Shown piece by piece: positions 35,211-44,446 of a DNA stretch of 64,000 nucleotides. The first letter of the stretch is position 1; every line of letters starts with the position of its first letter. Both the position numbers and the translations under genes were made by a program. The notes below the pieces were generated by a model that worked only from the letters and a program-made list of their open reading frames with translations, did not search any database and was not told the origin of the DNA. The DNA is from Cyanobacteria bacterium FACHB-DQ100 (GTDB lineage: Bacteria; Cyanobacteriota; Cyanobacteriia; Leptolyngbyales; Leptolyngbyaceae), in assembly GCA_014695195.1 (NCBI GenBank), contig JACJNW010000028.1, forward strand, positions 124,001-188,000. Reading direction: 5' to 3'.

Positions 35211-35624
35211 TTAATTTGCCTCTCCTTCATCAACTGCACCATTTTTACTTGCTTTATCGCCATCAAGCTGAATCAAGTGAATGTGCTTATAGCCGAGTTT
35301 AATTTCAAACTCATCGCCAGGCTTTAGACCCATTGCTTTTGTATAAGCGGCTCCAATGACAATTTGCCCATTTTGATGAACACTGACGCGATACGTGGGT
35401 TCGCGTCCTCGACCATCTTTGGTGCCTTCTGGATCGAGAGGAAGCCCTTTCGCGACCAGCAAAGCATCGTAGAAATCGGTCAAATTGACTCGCGTTTGAT
35501 TGTTCTTCGTAACGGTGTAGTAGCCACATCGCTTTGCCGTTTCTCGACGGGGCAGATGTGACAATTCTTTTACTTTTTGAAGTAGCGCCTTCCCAGTTAA
35601 TGGGGCGGTTGCAGGTTCACTCAT
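35211..35624 (-). CDS. cyAbrB-type transcriptional regulator
   Basis: A 137-residue protein with N-terminal LTGKALLQKVKELSHLPRRE, VTKNNQTRVNLTDFYDALL, then GRGREPTYRVSVHQNGQIVI and the C-terminal AbrB-like domain (KPGDEFEIKLGYKHIHLIQL). This is the cyanobacterial AbrB family with the C-terminal swapped-hairpin DNA-binding domain; members regulate nitrogen, carbon and hydrogenase genes. It is 38 bases from the CPBP gene on the same strand. Confidence 0.95.
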   Translation of the reverse strand: MSEPATAPLTGKALLQKVKELSHLPRRETAKRCGYYTVTKNNQTRVNLTDFYDALLVAKGLPLDPEGTKDGRGREPTYRVSVHQNGQIVIGAAYTKAMGLKPGDEFEIKLGYKHIHLIQLDGDKASKNGAVDEGEAN

Positions 35625-36041
35625 CTGCTACAGAATATCCCTTCGATTTCTGAAATGGGTATTAGCGTCAATCTTAAATGTTTGACTTAGTAAAATATAT
35701 CCTCAAATGTTTGTTTTTGAACAGCGACCTGAAATAATTCGTTCTGGTATTAATCTTTTTGATTCATTCTTACAGTTGATCTGTGCCGTGCTTCTCGATC
35801 GTAATGAATTAAAGCATTCAGAAGACTAAACAATTCATTCTTCCCAATGTCAGAAAACAACTAGAGTTATCCCGCAGAAACTGTTCAGGTGTATCGAAGT
35901 TTTAAACAGAAATCTGAAACGGAAAACAAGTTTAATGCGATCACACCTGCCTTTAACGGCGGTGTTAAACTAGGTTTGGATCAGCCGTCTGTAAGCGTTC
36001 TGATTTGTGTCGCTCTTGGTTGTTTTTGCGAGGTTGGCAGA
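35625..36041. promoter_or_regulatory. divergent region between cyAbrB and sdhB genes
   Basis: About 417 bases. It is AT-rich near 35690-35760 and carries both start regions. The frame of sdhB is open from 35889, but this part is not convincing as coding. No recognised operator. Confidence 0.35.
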
Positions 36042-37031
36042 ATGCAAGTCGTCTTTAAGATTGTCCGGCAGCATCAGAATGCCGCTCCACGGGTGGAATC
36101 ATACTCGCTAGAAGTTGAGCCTGGAAATACAATTCTCGACTGCCTTAACCGAATTAAATGGGAGCAAGATGGAACGCTTGCTTATCGAAAAAACTGCCGC
36201 AATACGATTTGTGGAAGCTGTTCGATGCGAATTAATGGACGATCGGCGCTCGCTTGCAAAGAGAATGTCGGCAGTGAAGTGGCTCGATTTTCCCCGGATG
36301 CAGAAGTTCCAGAAATCACGATCGCGCCGATGGGAAATATGCCCGTGATCAAAGATTTGGTTGTGGATATGTCGAGCTTCTGGGCAAACTTGAAAGCGGT
36401 TGATCCGTATGTGAGTACGGCAGCCCGTCAAGTGCCAGAGCGCGAGTTTCTCCAGTCTCCAGAAGAGCGCGACAAGCTGAATCAGACCGGCAATTGTATC
36501 CTGTGTGGGGCATGCTATTCGGAATGTAATGCGCGAGAAGTGAACCCGAATTTTGTCGGGCCTCATGCCCTAGCCAAAGCGTATCGAATGGTGGCAGATT
36601 CTCGCGACGATCGCACCGTTGATCGCCTAGAGCGATACAACGAAGGAACAAGCGGTGTTTGGGGCTGTACGCGCTGTTATTTCTGCAATGCAGTTTGTCC
36701 GATGGAAGTTGCGCCAATGGATCAAATCGGCAAGATTAAAAACGCAATTTTAGACAGCGAAACAGTTCAAGAAAGTCGATCGATTCGTCATCGCAGAACG
36801 CTAATTAATCTGGTCAAACAAGGCGGTTGGGTTGATGAACGGCTGTTTGGCTTAAAAGTAGTTGCCAATAACTTCAGGGACTTACCCGGATTATTGAGTC
36901 TTGCACCGCTCGGATTGCGAATGCTCCAGCGACGGAAGTTTCCGCTTGGATTTGAAAAGTCGGAAGGAACGAAAACGATACGATCGCTGATTGAATCTGT
37001 CCAAGCATTTGAAGCACAATCAAGAAGCTGA
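36042..37031 (+). CDS. sdhB: succinate dehydrogenase/fumarate reductase iron-sulfur subunit
   Basis: A 329-residue protein from ATG 36042, which has GAGG upstream; an open frame starting at 35889 is probably not used. The N-terminal 2Fe-2S site is CRNTICGSCSMRINGRSALAC. The 4Fe-4S and 3Fe-4S ligands are CILCGACYSECN and CTRCYFCNAVCP. It oxidises succinate with SdhA and passes electrons towards quinone. SdhA is encoded 9 kb away (45639-47366) on the other strand, and no sdhC/D was found. A C-terminal extension after the FeS motifs is long for the family. Confidence 0.95.
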   Translation: MQVVFKIVRQHQNAAPRVESYSLEVEPGNTILDCLNRIKWEQDGTLAYRKNCRNTICGSCSMRINGRSALACKENVGSEVARFSPDAEVPEITIAPMGNMPVIKDLVVDMSSFWANLKAVDPYVSTAARQVPEREFLQSPEERDKLNQTGNCILCGACYSECNAREVNPNFVGPHALAKAYRMVADSRDDRTVDRLERYNEGTSGVWGCTRCYFCNAVCPMEVAPMDQIGKIKNAILDSETVQESRSIRHRRTLINLVKQGGWVDERLFGLKVVANNFRDLPGLLSLAPLGLRMLQRRKFPLGFEKSEGTKTIRSLIESVQAFEAQSRS

Positions 37032-37046
37032 GTTACAAACTAAACC

Positions 37047-37220
37047 ATGACTGCTGAAACTCCCAAACCTGAAGTCCAAACCCCTGAAGAACAGCCAGCT
37101 TTCGGTTGGACACGCTATGCCGAATTGATTAATGGACGCTTTGCCATGATCGGGTTTGTTGCCCTGCTGATTTTGCAGTTTGTGACTCGTCAGGACTTCT
37201 TTACCTGGCTTGGCTTTTAA
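37047..37220 (+). CDS. high-light-inducible protein (Hli/SCP), chlorophyll-binding
   Basis: A 57-residue protein starting MTAETPKPEVQTPEEQ. It has the Hli core FGWTRYAELINGRFAMIGF, whose E-x-x-N-G-R-x-A-M-x-G-F motif holds chlorophyll, then a hydrophobic single span (VALLILQFVTRQD) and a short tail. It begins 15 bases after the sdhB stop, so it may be read through from it. Hli proteins sit in the thylakoid membrane and dissipate excess light energy. I see no strong ribosome-binding site. Confidence 0.93.
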   Translation: MTAETPKPEVQTPEEQPAFGWTRYAELINGRFAMIGFVALLILQFVTRQDFFTWLGF

Positions 37221-37238
37221 AGGTCAAGGCATTAAAAA

Positions 37239-37261
37239 AGGAGCGTTACATCAACGCTCCT
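37239..37261 (-). terminator. intrinsic terminator for the ycf66 gene
   Basis: The stem AGGAGCGTT / AACGCTCCT has a five-base loop. On the minus strand the second arm is followed directly by six T residues (37233-37238 region), which fits a terminator for the gene ending at 37284. On the plus strand it may also act after hli, with a weaker T-run. Confidence 0.85.
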
Positions 37262-37283
37262 CACTCTTTCTAATTCAGTTCAG

Positions 37284-37979
37284 CTACTCGCCCCATCCAT
37301 CCTTGCGATTTGAATCGATCGGGCGGTATTCCACATACCCAGCATCATCGGGCTGGTTAATATCTTCGATCGCATTATTGCGACGCGGACGAGCCGTATT
37401 TCTCGGAGAATTGCGACGAGTCGGACGGCTACCCAAATCCTCACGATCGCTAGAAGCTTCATTCCGGCTGCGCGTATTGCGGCGCTCCGCAGGGCCTAAG
37501 CGTGGCTCATCAGCGCGAGTAGGACGGGAACGAGCAGGACGATCGTCAAACTCATCGTCACGCTGCGGTCTTCTGCGACCTTCTCGAAGGGGTGTCCGGG
37601 TTTCGCGATTTGCGAAGCTCACCGTGTATTCATCTTCCTCAAATGCAGCACGATACTCTGGTGCGACCGGACGCTCAGTATCCACGATCGGAGTCGTGCG
37701 TTTTGCTTGCTCGGTCGAAATCTGCCGCAGCCTTAAATTCTCAAACACAAAATAAACAGCCGCCCCAGTCAGAAGCACCTGCCCAAACTGCATAATCGGG
37801 TCAAATCGCCAGCCGTAAAAAATCAAAATCAAACCGCAGAGCAAACCGACTGCCGAGAAGAAAATATCGGTATCACGGGCAATCTGCGGACGAAACGATC
37901 GGACTGCATAGAGCGCAGTTCCGCCCACCGCCAGGATGATCCCAGAGATACTTGCTAAATTGAACTGAAAATTAACCAT
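37284..37979 (-). CDS. ycf66: Ycf66 family protein
   Basis: A 231-residue protein with two to three N-terminal membrane spans (ASISGIILAVGGTALYAVRS, AVGLLCGLILIFYGWRFDP, GQVLLTGAAVYFVFENLRLR), then a long Arg/Asp-rich, disordered tail. The GWRFDPI motif is typical of Ycf66, found in cyanobacteria and some plastids, of unknown function. It follows psbX on the same strand (171 bases apart), a common synteny in cyanobacteria. Confidence 0.9.
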   Translation of the reverse strand: MVNFQFNLASISGIILAVGGTALYAVRSFRPQIARDTDIFFSAVGLLCGLILIFYGWRFDPIMQFGQVLLTGAAVYFVFENLRLRQISTEQAKRTTPIVDTERPVAPEYRAAFEEDEYTVSFANRETRTPLREGRRRPQRDDEFDDRPARSRPTRADEPRLGPAERRNTRSRNEASSDREDLGSRPTRRNSPRNTARPRRNNAIEDINQPDDAGYVEYRPIDSNRKDGWGE

Positions 37980-38150
37980 GTCCGGTCTCCAAGGATAAGT
38001 CCTATGTTAGCGGCTTCCTTCCAATTTCTCCACGAAAATCCCGCTTTGGATCAGCAAAAACCTCAGTCTGATCCGCAAGCGTCCAGTCTCTGAGGTTTGA
38101 CTCTAATATAACGGGTCGAATCAAATTGATCAGCAAGTGCGATCGCACCC

Positions 38151-38270
38151 TTAGGAACGTTGAATTTTATCTTTTTGGCTGACAAAAATGAGAAAGGCGG
38201 TAGCAGGAACTACCACAATCACAACGCCTGCAAGCAGGCTGAGTAGAAAATTCATCAAAGAAGGAGTCAT
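38151..38270 (-). CDS. psbX: photosystem II protein PsbX
   Basis: A 39-residue protein, too short for most gene finders: [20 protein letters not shown] followed by a second hydrophobic stretch and the conserved ending [11 protein letters not shown]. These match PsbX, a one-span subunit at the edge of photosystem II near PsbE/F and PsbJ, tied to the QB side. GGAGTCAT precedes the opposite strand; the ATG is at 38270 and TAA at 38151. Confidence 0.93.
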   Translation of the reverse strand: MTPSLMNFLLSLLAGVVIVVVPATAFLIFVSQKDKIQRS

Positions 38271-38420
38271 ATCGCTTTGTCCTTATCAACAACACGCAAG
38301 TCTTCATAATTTTAATAGTTCGTCATCTATTTGTATAGCGGGGAGATCAAGAGTTGCGATCGCCGCATCCGAAGGGCGCTTCTCGATAAAATAAAGTTAC
38401 AAAGCTTAAGGATTAGGTTT

Positions 38421-38705
38421 ATGGATGTGACCACGATCGCGCTTGCCGCTCTTAGTATTTTGCTTGGTGCGATGACGTTTCTGTTTATTTTCAGAATCGT
38501 CCTGACTTGGTATCCCCAAGTAGAGCTACAAAAGTTTCCGTTTAATTTGGTGATGATTCCAACCGAGCCATTTTTAGCGCCGACCCGGAAGATGATTCAG
38601 CCGTTGGGTGGCGTGGATATTACTCCTATCTTGTGGGTGGGAATTTTTAGCTTGCTGCGTGAATTGTTGCTAGGTCAGCAAGGCATTTTGACCATGATGT
38701 TTTAG
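38421..38705 (+). CDS. YggT family (Ycf19-like) membrane protein
   Basis: A 94-residue protein from ATG 38421 (an upstream open frame to 38331 is unlikely). Two hydrophobic spans with a loop of IVLTWYPQVELQKFPFNLVM and PTEPFLAPTRKMIQP, the YggT/Ycf19 pattern. In plastids the Ycf19/CCB3 relatives act in cytochrome b6f haem attachment; in cyanobacteria a role in cell division or photosynthetic membrane is reported but not settled. Confidence 0.92.
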   Translation: MDVTTIALAALSILLGAMTFLFIFRIVLTWYPQVELQKFPFNLVMIPTEPFLAPTRKMIQPLGGVDITPILWVGIFSLLRELLLGQQGILTMMF

Positions 38706-38718
38706 TCATACGGCTGAG

Positions 38719-38743
38719 CCGCCCTGAACCGGAGTTCGGGCGG
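38719..38743. terminator. hairpin between convergent yggT and accC genes
   Basis: The stem CCGCCC-GAAC / GTTC-GGGCGG with a CGGA loop and one T bulge sits 14 bases after the YggT stop and 21 bases before the AccC stop. There is no T-run, so it is a candidate terminator only. Confidence 0.5.
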
Positions 38744-38763
38744 ATAGCGTATTCAATGCTCTA

Positions 38764-40119
38764 TCAATCTTTGGGTGGCATCATGACTTTATCTACGAAG
38801 TTGGTATAAATGTCGCCTCTCTGAAATTCTGGGGTTTCCAGAATTCGCTGATGAAAGTTAATCGTCGTGGGTAAGCCTGTGACGGCGCATTCTCTAAGAG
38901 CGCGTTTCATGCGCAAAATCGCAGAGGGTCGATCGCTGCCCCACACGATCAATTTGCCGATGAGCGAATCGTAATAAGGCGGAATTTCGTAATCGGTATA
39001 CACATGCGAGTCCATCCGAACGCCTGGCCCGCTTGGAGGGAGGTACCCGCTAATGCGTCCGGGACTAGGGCGGAAATTGTGATCGGGATCTTCAGCGTTG
39101 ATCCGGCATTCGATCGCGTGTCCCCGCAGTTCAATTTCTTCTTGAGTAAAGCGCAGGGGTTCACCTTGAGCAATGCGAATCTGTTCCGCAATCAAATCAA
39201 TTCCTGTGATCATTTCTGTGACCGGATGTTCCACCTGAATCCGGGTGTTCATTTCCATAAAATAGAAGTCACCGGAACGATCAAGCAAAAATTCCACGGT
39301 GCCTGCGCCGACATAGTTGATTGACTTAGCAGCCGCGATCGCCGCCGCTCCCATACGAACGCGCAACTCTGGTGTAATCGCCGAGCTTGGGGCTTCTTCT
39401 AATAATTTCTGGTGTCGCCGTTGGATCGAACATTCGCGCTCTCCCAGATGCACCACGTTGCCGTAAGTGTCGGCAAGAATCTGAAACTCGATGTGGCGCG
39501 GATTTTGCACAAATTTTTCAACATACACCCCTGCATTACCGAACGCCGCTTCGGCTTCTCCTTGCGCTGCGTGAAATAGCTTGTTAAGTTCATCGTCGCT
39601 AGGAACCAGCCGCATTCCTCGTCCGCCACCGCCAGCCGTTGCCTTGATAATCACAGGATAGCCGATCGCTCTTGCAATCTCGCGCGCTTCGTCTTCGCTC
39701 TGAACTAGACCCTTGCTTCCCGGAACTGTAGGAACTCCTACACGCTGCATGGTTTTCTTTGCAGTAGATTTGTCTCCCATCGCTCGAATTGAGTCTGGAG
39801 AAGGCCCAATAAACGAAATCTGATGGTCGGCACAAATCTCAGCAAATCGAGCGTTTTCTGCCAAAAAACCGTAGCCCGGATGAATCGCAGTAGCGTTACG
39901 AGTTAGAGCAGCCGCAATAATATTGGGAATGTTGAGATAACTTTTACTGCTAGCAGGTTCGCCAATGCAAACAGCTTCGTCGGCTAACTGAACGTGAAGC
40001 GAGTTGCGATCGATCGTCGAATGCACGGCAACAGTCGCAATTCCCAATTCTTCACAGGTGCGAATAATTCTTAGGGCAATTTCCCCCCGATTTGCAATCA
40101 AAATTTTTGAAAAGCGCAT
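38764..40119 (-). CDS. accC: acetyl-CoA carboxylase biotin carboxylase subunit
   Basis: A 451-residue protein from ATG 40119 starting [18 protein letters not shown], which is the typical N-terminus; the frame is open 69 bases further but that is not needed. ATP-grasp motifs: [23 protein letters not shown], the catalytic region QKLLEEAPS and [15 protein letters not shown]. It carboxylates the biotin on BCCP for fatty-acid synthesis. The accB gene is not next to it. Downstream is the convergent YggT gene. Confidence 0.96.
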   Translation of the reverse strand: MRFSKILIANRGEIALRIIRTCEELGIATVAVHSTIDRNSLHVQLADEAVCIGEPASSKSYLNIPNIIAAALTRNATAIHPGYGFLAENARFAEICADHQISFIGPSPDSIRAMGDKSTAKKTMQRVGVPTVPGSKGLVQSEDEAREIARAIGYPVIIKATAGGGGRGMRLVPSDDELNKLFHAAQGEAEAAFGNAGVYVEKFVQNPRHIEFQILADTYGNVVHLGERECSIQRRHQKLLEEAPSSAITPELRVRMGAAAIAAAKSINYVGAGTVEFLLDRSGDFYFMEMNTRIQVEHPVTEMITGIDLIAEQIRIAQGEPLRFTQEEIELRGHAIECRINAEDPDHNFRPSPGRISGYLPPSGPGVRMDSHVYTDYEIPPYYDSLIGKLIVWGSDRPSAILRMKRALRECAVTGLPTTINFHQRILETPEFQRGDIYTNFVDKVMMPPKD

Positions 40120-40191
40120 ATCAATTAGCCTAGATCCCGTAAATTGTAGGATAAAGCCAATGGGGGTGCGTTGCGTAGATTTTTGCAAGGT

Positions 40192-40881
40192 TCAAGGACA
40201 ATCGCAGGCTGGAATCTGCTGCATCACCGCAGGGGCAAGCGCTGACCACAAGGGTGTATTAATGCTTGCAGCGTCGAGCGCTTCGGCTGACCAAGTGTTA
40301 CAAGTGCGTAATGCAGAGTAGTCTCCGAGCGCGGCATAAAATCCATCGGTGGTCGCGGCTCCGGGCTTGATGTAGATTAGTTTGTTCTGAGCGTCTCGCG
40401 CAAAGGAGTTCTCAATAAATCGGACAAAGCTGAGGTATTGTTCGCGATCGAGTCCCACGCATCTTGTGCCTTCCGGTCGAGTCGCGTAGCCTTGAACATA
40501 CATCACCGAAGCGTTTCCGGGTTTAAACAAAACCCTACCAATGTCTAATACATTCATCTGTGACCAGTCAGGGACTTCGGTGTACCAGATGCGATCGCCC
40601 CAGCCCATTTTGAGATAGCGATAGTTTTCGTTGGTATCGCTGCCAATTTGCTTCAGATTAAGAAATTGCCGCCAGTCGTAAACGCCATTATCAACCTGCA
40701 TAAGCAAGTTAACGTGCATCGCATCGCCTTCTACAAAAATGCGATAAGGCTGATCTTCGCAGTTGGCAGACGGAGTCCAGCGGCGGGGGGTAAAGTAGCC
40801 GATCGTTAACCCTGCTGCCAGTAACAAAACTCCACACAATATGCCCTTACTGAAGCGAACAAACGCAGTACGATACTTCAT
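40192..40881 (-). CDS. DUF2459 family protein
   Basis: A 229-residue protein with an N-terminal signal or anchor (FSKGILCGVLLLAAGLTIGYF). The body has HVNLLMQVDNGVYDW, GWGDRIWYTEVPDW and the Cys-rich ending CDCP. The H-x-N-L-L-x-x-V and G-W-G-D motifs match DUF2459 (TIGR02117-like) proteins, often near urease genes in other bacteria; function unknown. It precedes accC on the same strand with 72 bases between. It is divergent from the Uma2 gene. Confidence 0.82.
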   Translation of the reverse strand: MKYRTAFVRFSKGILCGVLLLAAGLTIGYFTPRRWTPSANCEDQPYRIFVEGDAMHVNLLMQVDNGVYDWRQFLNLKQIGSDTNENYRYLKMGWGDRIWYTEVPDWSQMNVLDIGRVLFKPGNASVMYVQGYATRPEGTRCVGLDREQYLSFVRFIENSFARDAQNKLIYIKPGAATTDGFYAALGDYSALRTCNTWSAEALDAASINTPLWSALAPAVMQQIPACDCP

Positions 40882-40901
40882 GAGACTTGAGGATAAACAC
40901 T

Positions 40902-41552
40902 ATGGGCAGAAAACCAACTCCCACTGAAAAAAGAGTGACGCTATCGGGGGTGAGTTGGCAATCGTTTGAGGCACTGCTAGTCGAATTGGGGCAGAGCCGC
41001 ACGGCACGTTTAACCTACGACCGTGGCAAGCTGGAGATGATGACTCCACTTGAAGAACACGATCGCTGTCTGCGGCTGATCGAGTCGTTGATTTTGGTTC
41101 TATCAGACGAACTGTATCTCAAAGTTTATGCGATCGGTTCTGTCCTGCTGACACTTCCTGATCTGGGTCGCGCTATTCAACCGGATGCAACTTATTCGCT
41201 CCAAGAAGTGCGGCTTCAGAAACGGGCAGAACTGGATCTGACTCAAGCCAATCCGCCAGATTTAGCGATCGAAGTGTCAATCGGCAGAGGATCACTCGAT
41301 CGTGAGTCGATTTATGCTTCGATAGGCGTACCAGAGATTTGGCGTTACACTACGACCGTCGGCGATGATGTGCTGAAGGGAGAGTTGCAAATTTATCAGC
41401 TTCAGGGCGATCAGTACACCGCGACTACGCACAGTAAGTTATTTCCTGCCTTACCTGGAAGTCGAGTGCAGGAGTTTTTAGAGCAAAGTGATACGATCGG
41501 CTTAGCTCAAGCGCTAATCGTGCTGCGAGAATGGAGCAAAGAGCAACTTTAG
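40902..41552 (+). CDS. Uma2 family endonuclease-like protein
   Basis: A 216-residue PD-(D/E)XK-fold protein, starting from ATG 40902 with GAGG upstream. Motifs: FEALLVELGQSRTARLTYDRGKLEMM (split), MTPLEEHD, the PD motif in IQPDATYSL, and LAIEVSIGRGSLDRESIYAS with IGVPEIWRYTT. The variant SIYAxxGVPEIWR is common in cyanobacteria. Uma2 proteins occur in large numbers in cyanobacterial genomes, and their function is unproven; nuclease activity is inferred from the fold. Confidence 0.9.
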   Translation: MGRKPTPTEKRVTLSGVSWQSFEALLVELGQSRTARLTYDRGKLEMMTPLEEHDRCLRLIESLILVLSDELYLKVYAIGSVLLTLPDLGRAIQPDATYSLQEVRLQKRAELDLTQANPPDLAIEVSIGRGSLDRESIYASIGVPEIWRYTTTVGDDVLKGELQIYQLQGDQYTATTHSKLFPALPGSRVQEFLEQSDTIGLAQALIVLREWSKEQL

Positions 41553-41575
41553 CCGCAATCAAGCCGCAAATAGAT

Positions 41576-42688
41576 TCAAGACTTTAAGGCTTCAATAATC
41601 TTGATGTTGGCTTTGGGAAATGGAAATTCAGGAAGTTCATCGACGGTCACCCAGCGAATTTCTTCGCACTCGATCGGCTGAGGTTCTCCAGAGACATAGC
41701 GGCAATGATGCACATTTAGGGTCACTCGAAAATGAGTGTAAGTGTGATCGACGGTGATTAAATGCTCGCCCACTTCGATCTCGATGCTTAGTTCTTCTTG
41801 GATTTCGCGTTTGATACACTGTTCGATCGTTTCTCCGGGTTCAACTTTGCCGCCCGGAAATTCCCAAAGTCCACCAAGTAAGCCTTCTGCTTTGCGACGA
41901 TCGATCAAAATTCGCTGCTCATTCCAAATCACCGCAACTCCGATCATCTTATGCGGAAGCGGCGCACGAGTTTCTGACATAGGAAGCTCCGTCTGAACTC
42001 CTCGATTGTACGCCTCACAGCGCGATCGCCACGGGCAAATTAGGCAAGCCGGATTTTTCGGGGTGCAAACCGTTGCGCCTAAGTCCATCAACGCCTGATT
42101 AAAGTCGCGCCCGTTTTCAGGATCGATCAGCGCTTCGGACATCTCCCAAAGTTGCGACATTGCCCGACTTGGTGGAACTTCCAGCGCAATCAGTCGGGCT
42201 AAAACTCGTTTAACATTGCCATCCAGGATTGGCAAAGGCCGGTTGAAGGCTGCGCTGAGAATTCCGCCTGCGGTGGTGCGTCCAATTCCCGGCAGTTTTA
42301 GCACCGTTTCCAAATCGGTTGGAAACTGTCCTTGCTGTTCGCGTAAAACTTGTTGGGCTGCGCGATGAAAGTTGCGGGCGCGAGCATAATATCCCAAACC
42401 TTCCCACGCTTTCAGAACGGTTTGCAGATCTGCATTGGCGAAAGATTCGATCGTCGGAAACTGTTTCATCCAGCGATCGAAATACGGAATCACCGTTTTT
42501 ACCTGAGTTTGCTGAAGCATGATCTCAGAAACCCAGATTGCATAGGGATCACGAATCTCGCGCCAAGGCAACGATCGCCCCGATTCGGCATACCAACTCA
42601 GCAGCGACGATCGCAGTTCAGAAATAGCAAAACTCGGCAGAGGAATAATCCCTGCCGAGAAAACACGGTGCGATCGCTTATTCAGCAT
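41576..42688 (-). CDS. mutY: A/G-specific adenine glycosylase MutY
   Basis: A 370-residue protein from ATG 42688, which overlaps the stop of the upstream gene (ATGCTGAATAA); the open frame extends to 42712. HhH-GPD motif: LPWREIRDPYAIWVSEIMLQ, catalytic Glu in SEIMLQQTQV, LPGIGRTTAGGILSAAF and Asp in LDGNVKRVLAR. The 4Fe-4S ligands are C-x6-C-x2-C-x5-C (CTPKNPACLICPWRSRC). A C-terminal NUDIX-like domain (8-oxoG recognition) has GLLGGLWEFPGGKVEPGE. It removes A mispaired with 8-oxoG. It is translationally coupled to the DUF760 gene. Confidence 0.95.
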   Translation of the reverse strand: MLNKRSHRVFSAGIIPLPSFAISELRSSLLSWYAESGRSLPWREIRDPYAIWVSEIMLQQTQVKTVIPYFDRWMKQFPTIESFANADLQTVLKAWEGLGYYARARNFHRAAQQVLREQQGQFPTDLETVLKLPGIGRTTAGGILSAAFNRPLPILDGNVKRVLARLIALEVPPSRAMSQLWEMSEALIDPENGRDFNQALMDLGATVCTPKNPACLICPWRSRCEAYNRGVQTELPMSETRAPLPHKMIGVAVIWNEQRILIDRRKAEGLLGGLWEFPGGKVEPGETIEQCIKREIQEELSIEIEVGEHLITVDHTYTHFRVTLNVHHCRYVSGEPQPIECEEIRWVTVDELPEFPFPKANIKIIEALKS

Positions 42689-43007
42689 CAAGTGACGCAA
42701 GCGACTTCTCAAACGCTAAGCGCTGTTCTGCGCTCTTAAGGAAATAGCCGCTCATCATCGCCGAAGCCAACAGGCGGCCCAAAGCTTCGCGACTTGTAGT
42801 AATCGTCACTTCAAAATTCTCAGGCGGAAGACCACCCAACAATCCGATAATATTGCGCTCCATCACTTGCAGAACTTCCGGCGATGAAGGCTTTGAAAGT
42901 TGAGCGATCGTTTCAGGGTCAAGCGACTGCACATACTGTAAGAACTTACCGTTCGCTTCGCCGACTCCACCGATAAACTCAGGAAGTTGATTGGATGTCT
43001 CGTTCAC
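42678..43007 (-). CDS. DUF760 domain-containing protein
   Basis: A 109-residue protein starting from GTG 43007, about ten bases after a GAGG-like site. It contains FLQYVQSLDPETIAQLSKP, VMERNIIGLLGGLPPENFEV and TSREALGRLLASAMMSGYFL, which match the cyanobacterial/plastid DUF760 family. The function is unknown. Its stop codon overlaps the start region of mutY, so the two are co-translated. Confidence 0.9.
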   Translation of the reverse strand: MNETSNQLPEFIGGVGEANGKFLQYVQSLDPETIAQLSKPSSPEVLQVMERNIIGLLGGLPPENFEVTITTSREALGRLLASAMMSGYFLKSAEQRLAFEKSLASLDAE

Positions 43008-43365
43008 GATCTTCTACCTCACAACTGAGGATTGATTCAATAAACATACTGTAACAAACGTTAAAGACCCGCACAGTCGTTAGAACCGTACCGCCCAAGT
43101 TCGGAAATAATCCCTAGAAGACTGGTGAAGCTTTCATGAAGATCACATCCATCCTCTGGTAGAGAAGGTAGAATTGCAGAGTATGAAGTCGCGCAACTGT
43201 ATCAAAAAACACCTAGACAGTATTAATATTGTTTATGGATAACAGTTCATTCAGAAAAATCCGCTAAACTTTATTTATACGGTGAAGTCAATTCACTGTT
43301 CCCTGGGTTAACTAGGAAAGAATCAGGGCTTCCTGCTAATCCGTGTCGAATTGGTTAAATTCTAT
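43008..43365. other. intergenic region upstream of the small membrane protein
   Basis: About 358 bases between divergent units. It includes inverted sequences around TGAAGCTTTCA near 43121-43137 and AT-rich tracts, but no gene or regulatory box is assigned. Confidence 0.3.
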
Positions 43366-43545
43366 ATGCACATCGGGAGTGAGACGACCGTTCCGGAACG
43401 ATCGACCCCAGTTTCTACAAGTGTTATTGCAAACCTTGTTGGGGCAGCGATCGCGCTGATTACGCTTGTTCTACCACTGTTTGTAATCGCCCATTACGCG
43501 CCGGAAAGTCCACCAACACCGAGTCCCACCCGAATGAGCAATTAA
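43366..43545 (+). CDS. small single-span membrane protein, unknown function
   Basis: A 59-residue protein from ATG 43366 (frame open to 43351). It has an N-terminal region with ERSTPVSTSVIANLVG, one hydrophobic span (AAIALITLVLPLFVIAHY) and a short Pro-rich tail. Similar short proteins occur in many cyanobacteria (general impression); function unknown. The coding nature is supported by the plausible membrane span but is not certain. Confidence 0.6.
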   Translation: MHIGSETTVPERSTPVSTSVIANLVGAAIALITLVLPLFVIAHYAPESPPTPSPTRMSN

Positions 43546-43679
43546 ACTCAGAGAAGATCGGTTCATACGACTTGCTTGAGAAAGCTTTCATCAGGCAGAA
43601 TGAATTAACCTACCTTTAATCCGTGGAATCGCTAAGATCGTCCCCATATAAGATAGGAGTTCATTCTGAGGCTGATCAC

Positions 43680-44324
43680 ATGACATCTTATGCAACCTCG
43701 TCCGCTAGAGCCGACATGAGCGAGTTACGCCGCTTGAAAACCCTCCTGCCTCCAGAACTACAAAGCTGGGTGACGATCGAGACGACAACTGCTGTCAATC
43801 CCCCCTTGATTACCAGCGAAGAAATTGGTCGCGACGAGGTGGAGATTCAAATCGATATGCCGAAATGGGATCAGCTGGCGATCGACCAGCGAAATCTTCT
43901 GTTCTGGCATGAAGTTGCTCGGATTCAAGCAGACACAATTCCCAAGGACGGTTGGGAAATGGCAGCCCTGGCGATCGGGTTGGGTGGCGCAGTCGGTGAA
44001 CTCTGGGTTCAAGACGGTCTGCTGTTGCTGCTAGCGATGGGGTTATCTGGGTTTGCAGGCTGGAGACTGTACCAGAAGAATAATAGCGAGAAGACGGTCA
44101 AGGAAGCGATCGAAGCGGATGAACGAGCGATTCAGCTAGCGACTCGGTTTGGTTATACCCTGCCAAATGCTTATAAGAGCTTGGGTAGTGCGCTGAAGAC
44201 TTTGATTGACCAAACTCCGAAGAAGAAATTACGATCGCGCTATCAAGCCCGACTTGATGCTCTGAAGAAGAGCGCAGCAAAAGCCAAAGCAAAAATGCGA
44301 TCGGCGGCTCCCTCGGATTTCTAA
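43680..44324 (+). CDS. DUF3318 domain-containing protein
   Basis: A 214-residue protein from ATG 43680 (GAGG upstream; open to 43623). N-terminal ELRRLKTLLPPELQSWVTIE, then LAIDQRNLLFWHEVARIQAD, two hydrophobic spans (GWEMAALAIGLGGAVGEL and LLLLLAMGLSGFAGW) and a basic helical tail (RSRYQARLDALKKSAAKAKAK). This fits the cyanobacterial DUF3318 family of unknown function. A terminator follows the stop. Confidence 0.9.
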   Translation: MTSYATSSARADMSELRRLKTLLPPELQSWVTIETTTAVNPPLITSEEIGRDEVEIQIDMPKWDQLAIDQRNLLFWHEVARIQADTIPKDGWEMAALAIGLGGAVGELWVQDGLLLLLAMGLSGFAGWRLYQKNNSEKTVKEAIEADERAIQLATRFGYTLPNAYKSLGSALKTLIDQTPKKKLRSRYQARLDALKKSAAKAKAKMRSAAPSDF

Positions 44325-44343
44325 TTCAACCGCTTTAAGTATC

Positions 44344-44386
44344 AACGGATGTAACAGGTGTTGACCAAGCGTTACATCCGTTTTTT
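44344..44386 (+). terminator. intrinsic terminator after the DUF3318 gene
   Basis: The stem AACGGATGTAAC / GTTACATCCGTT is followed by a T-run (44379-44386). The loop is 15 bases. It lies 20 bases after the stop at 44324. Confidence 0.85.
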
Positions 44387-44446
44387 GCTGCGATCGGTAT
44401 GATGGATCGCGAGGCGTTCTGAAGTACGTCAGCTTGAGGAGATAGC

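Noticed and set aside
35889-36041. N-terminal extension of SdhB
   Set aside because: The frame is open but the composition is poor, and the ATG at 36042 has a good ribosome-binding site and the normal SdhB start.
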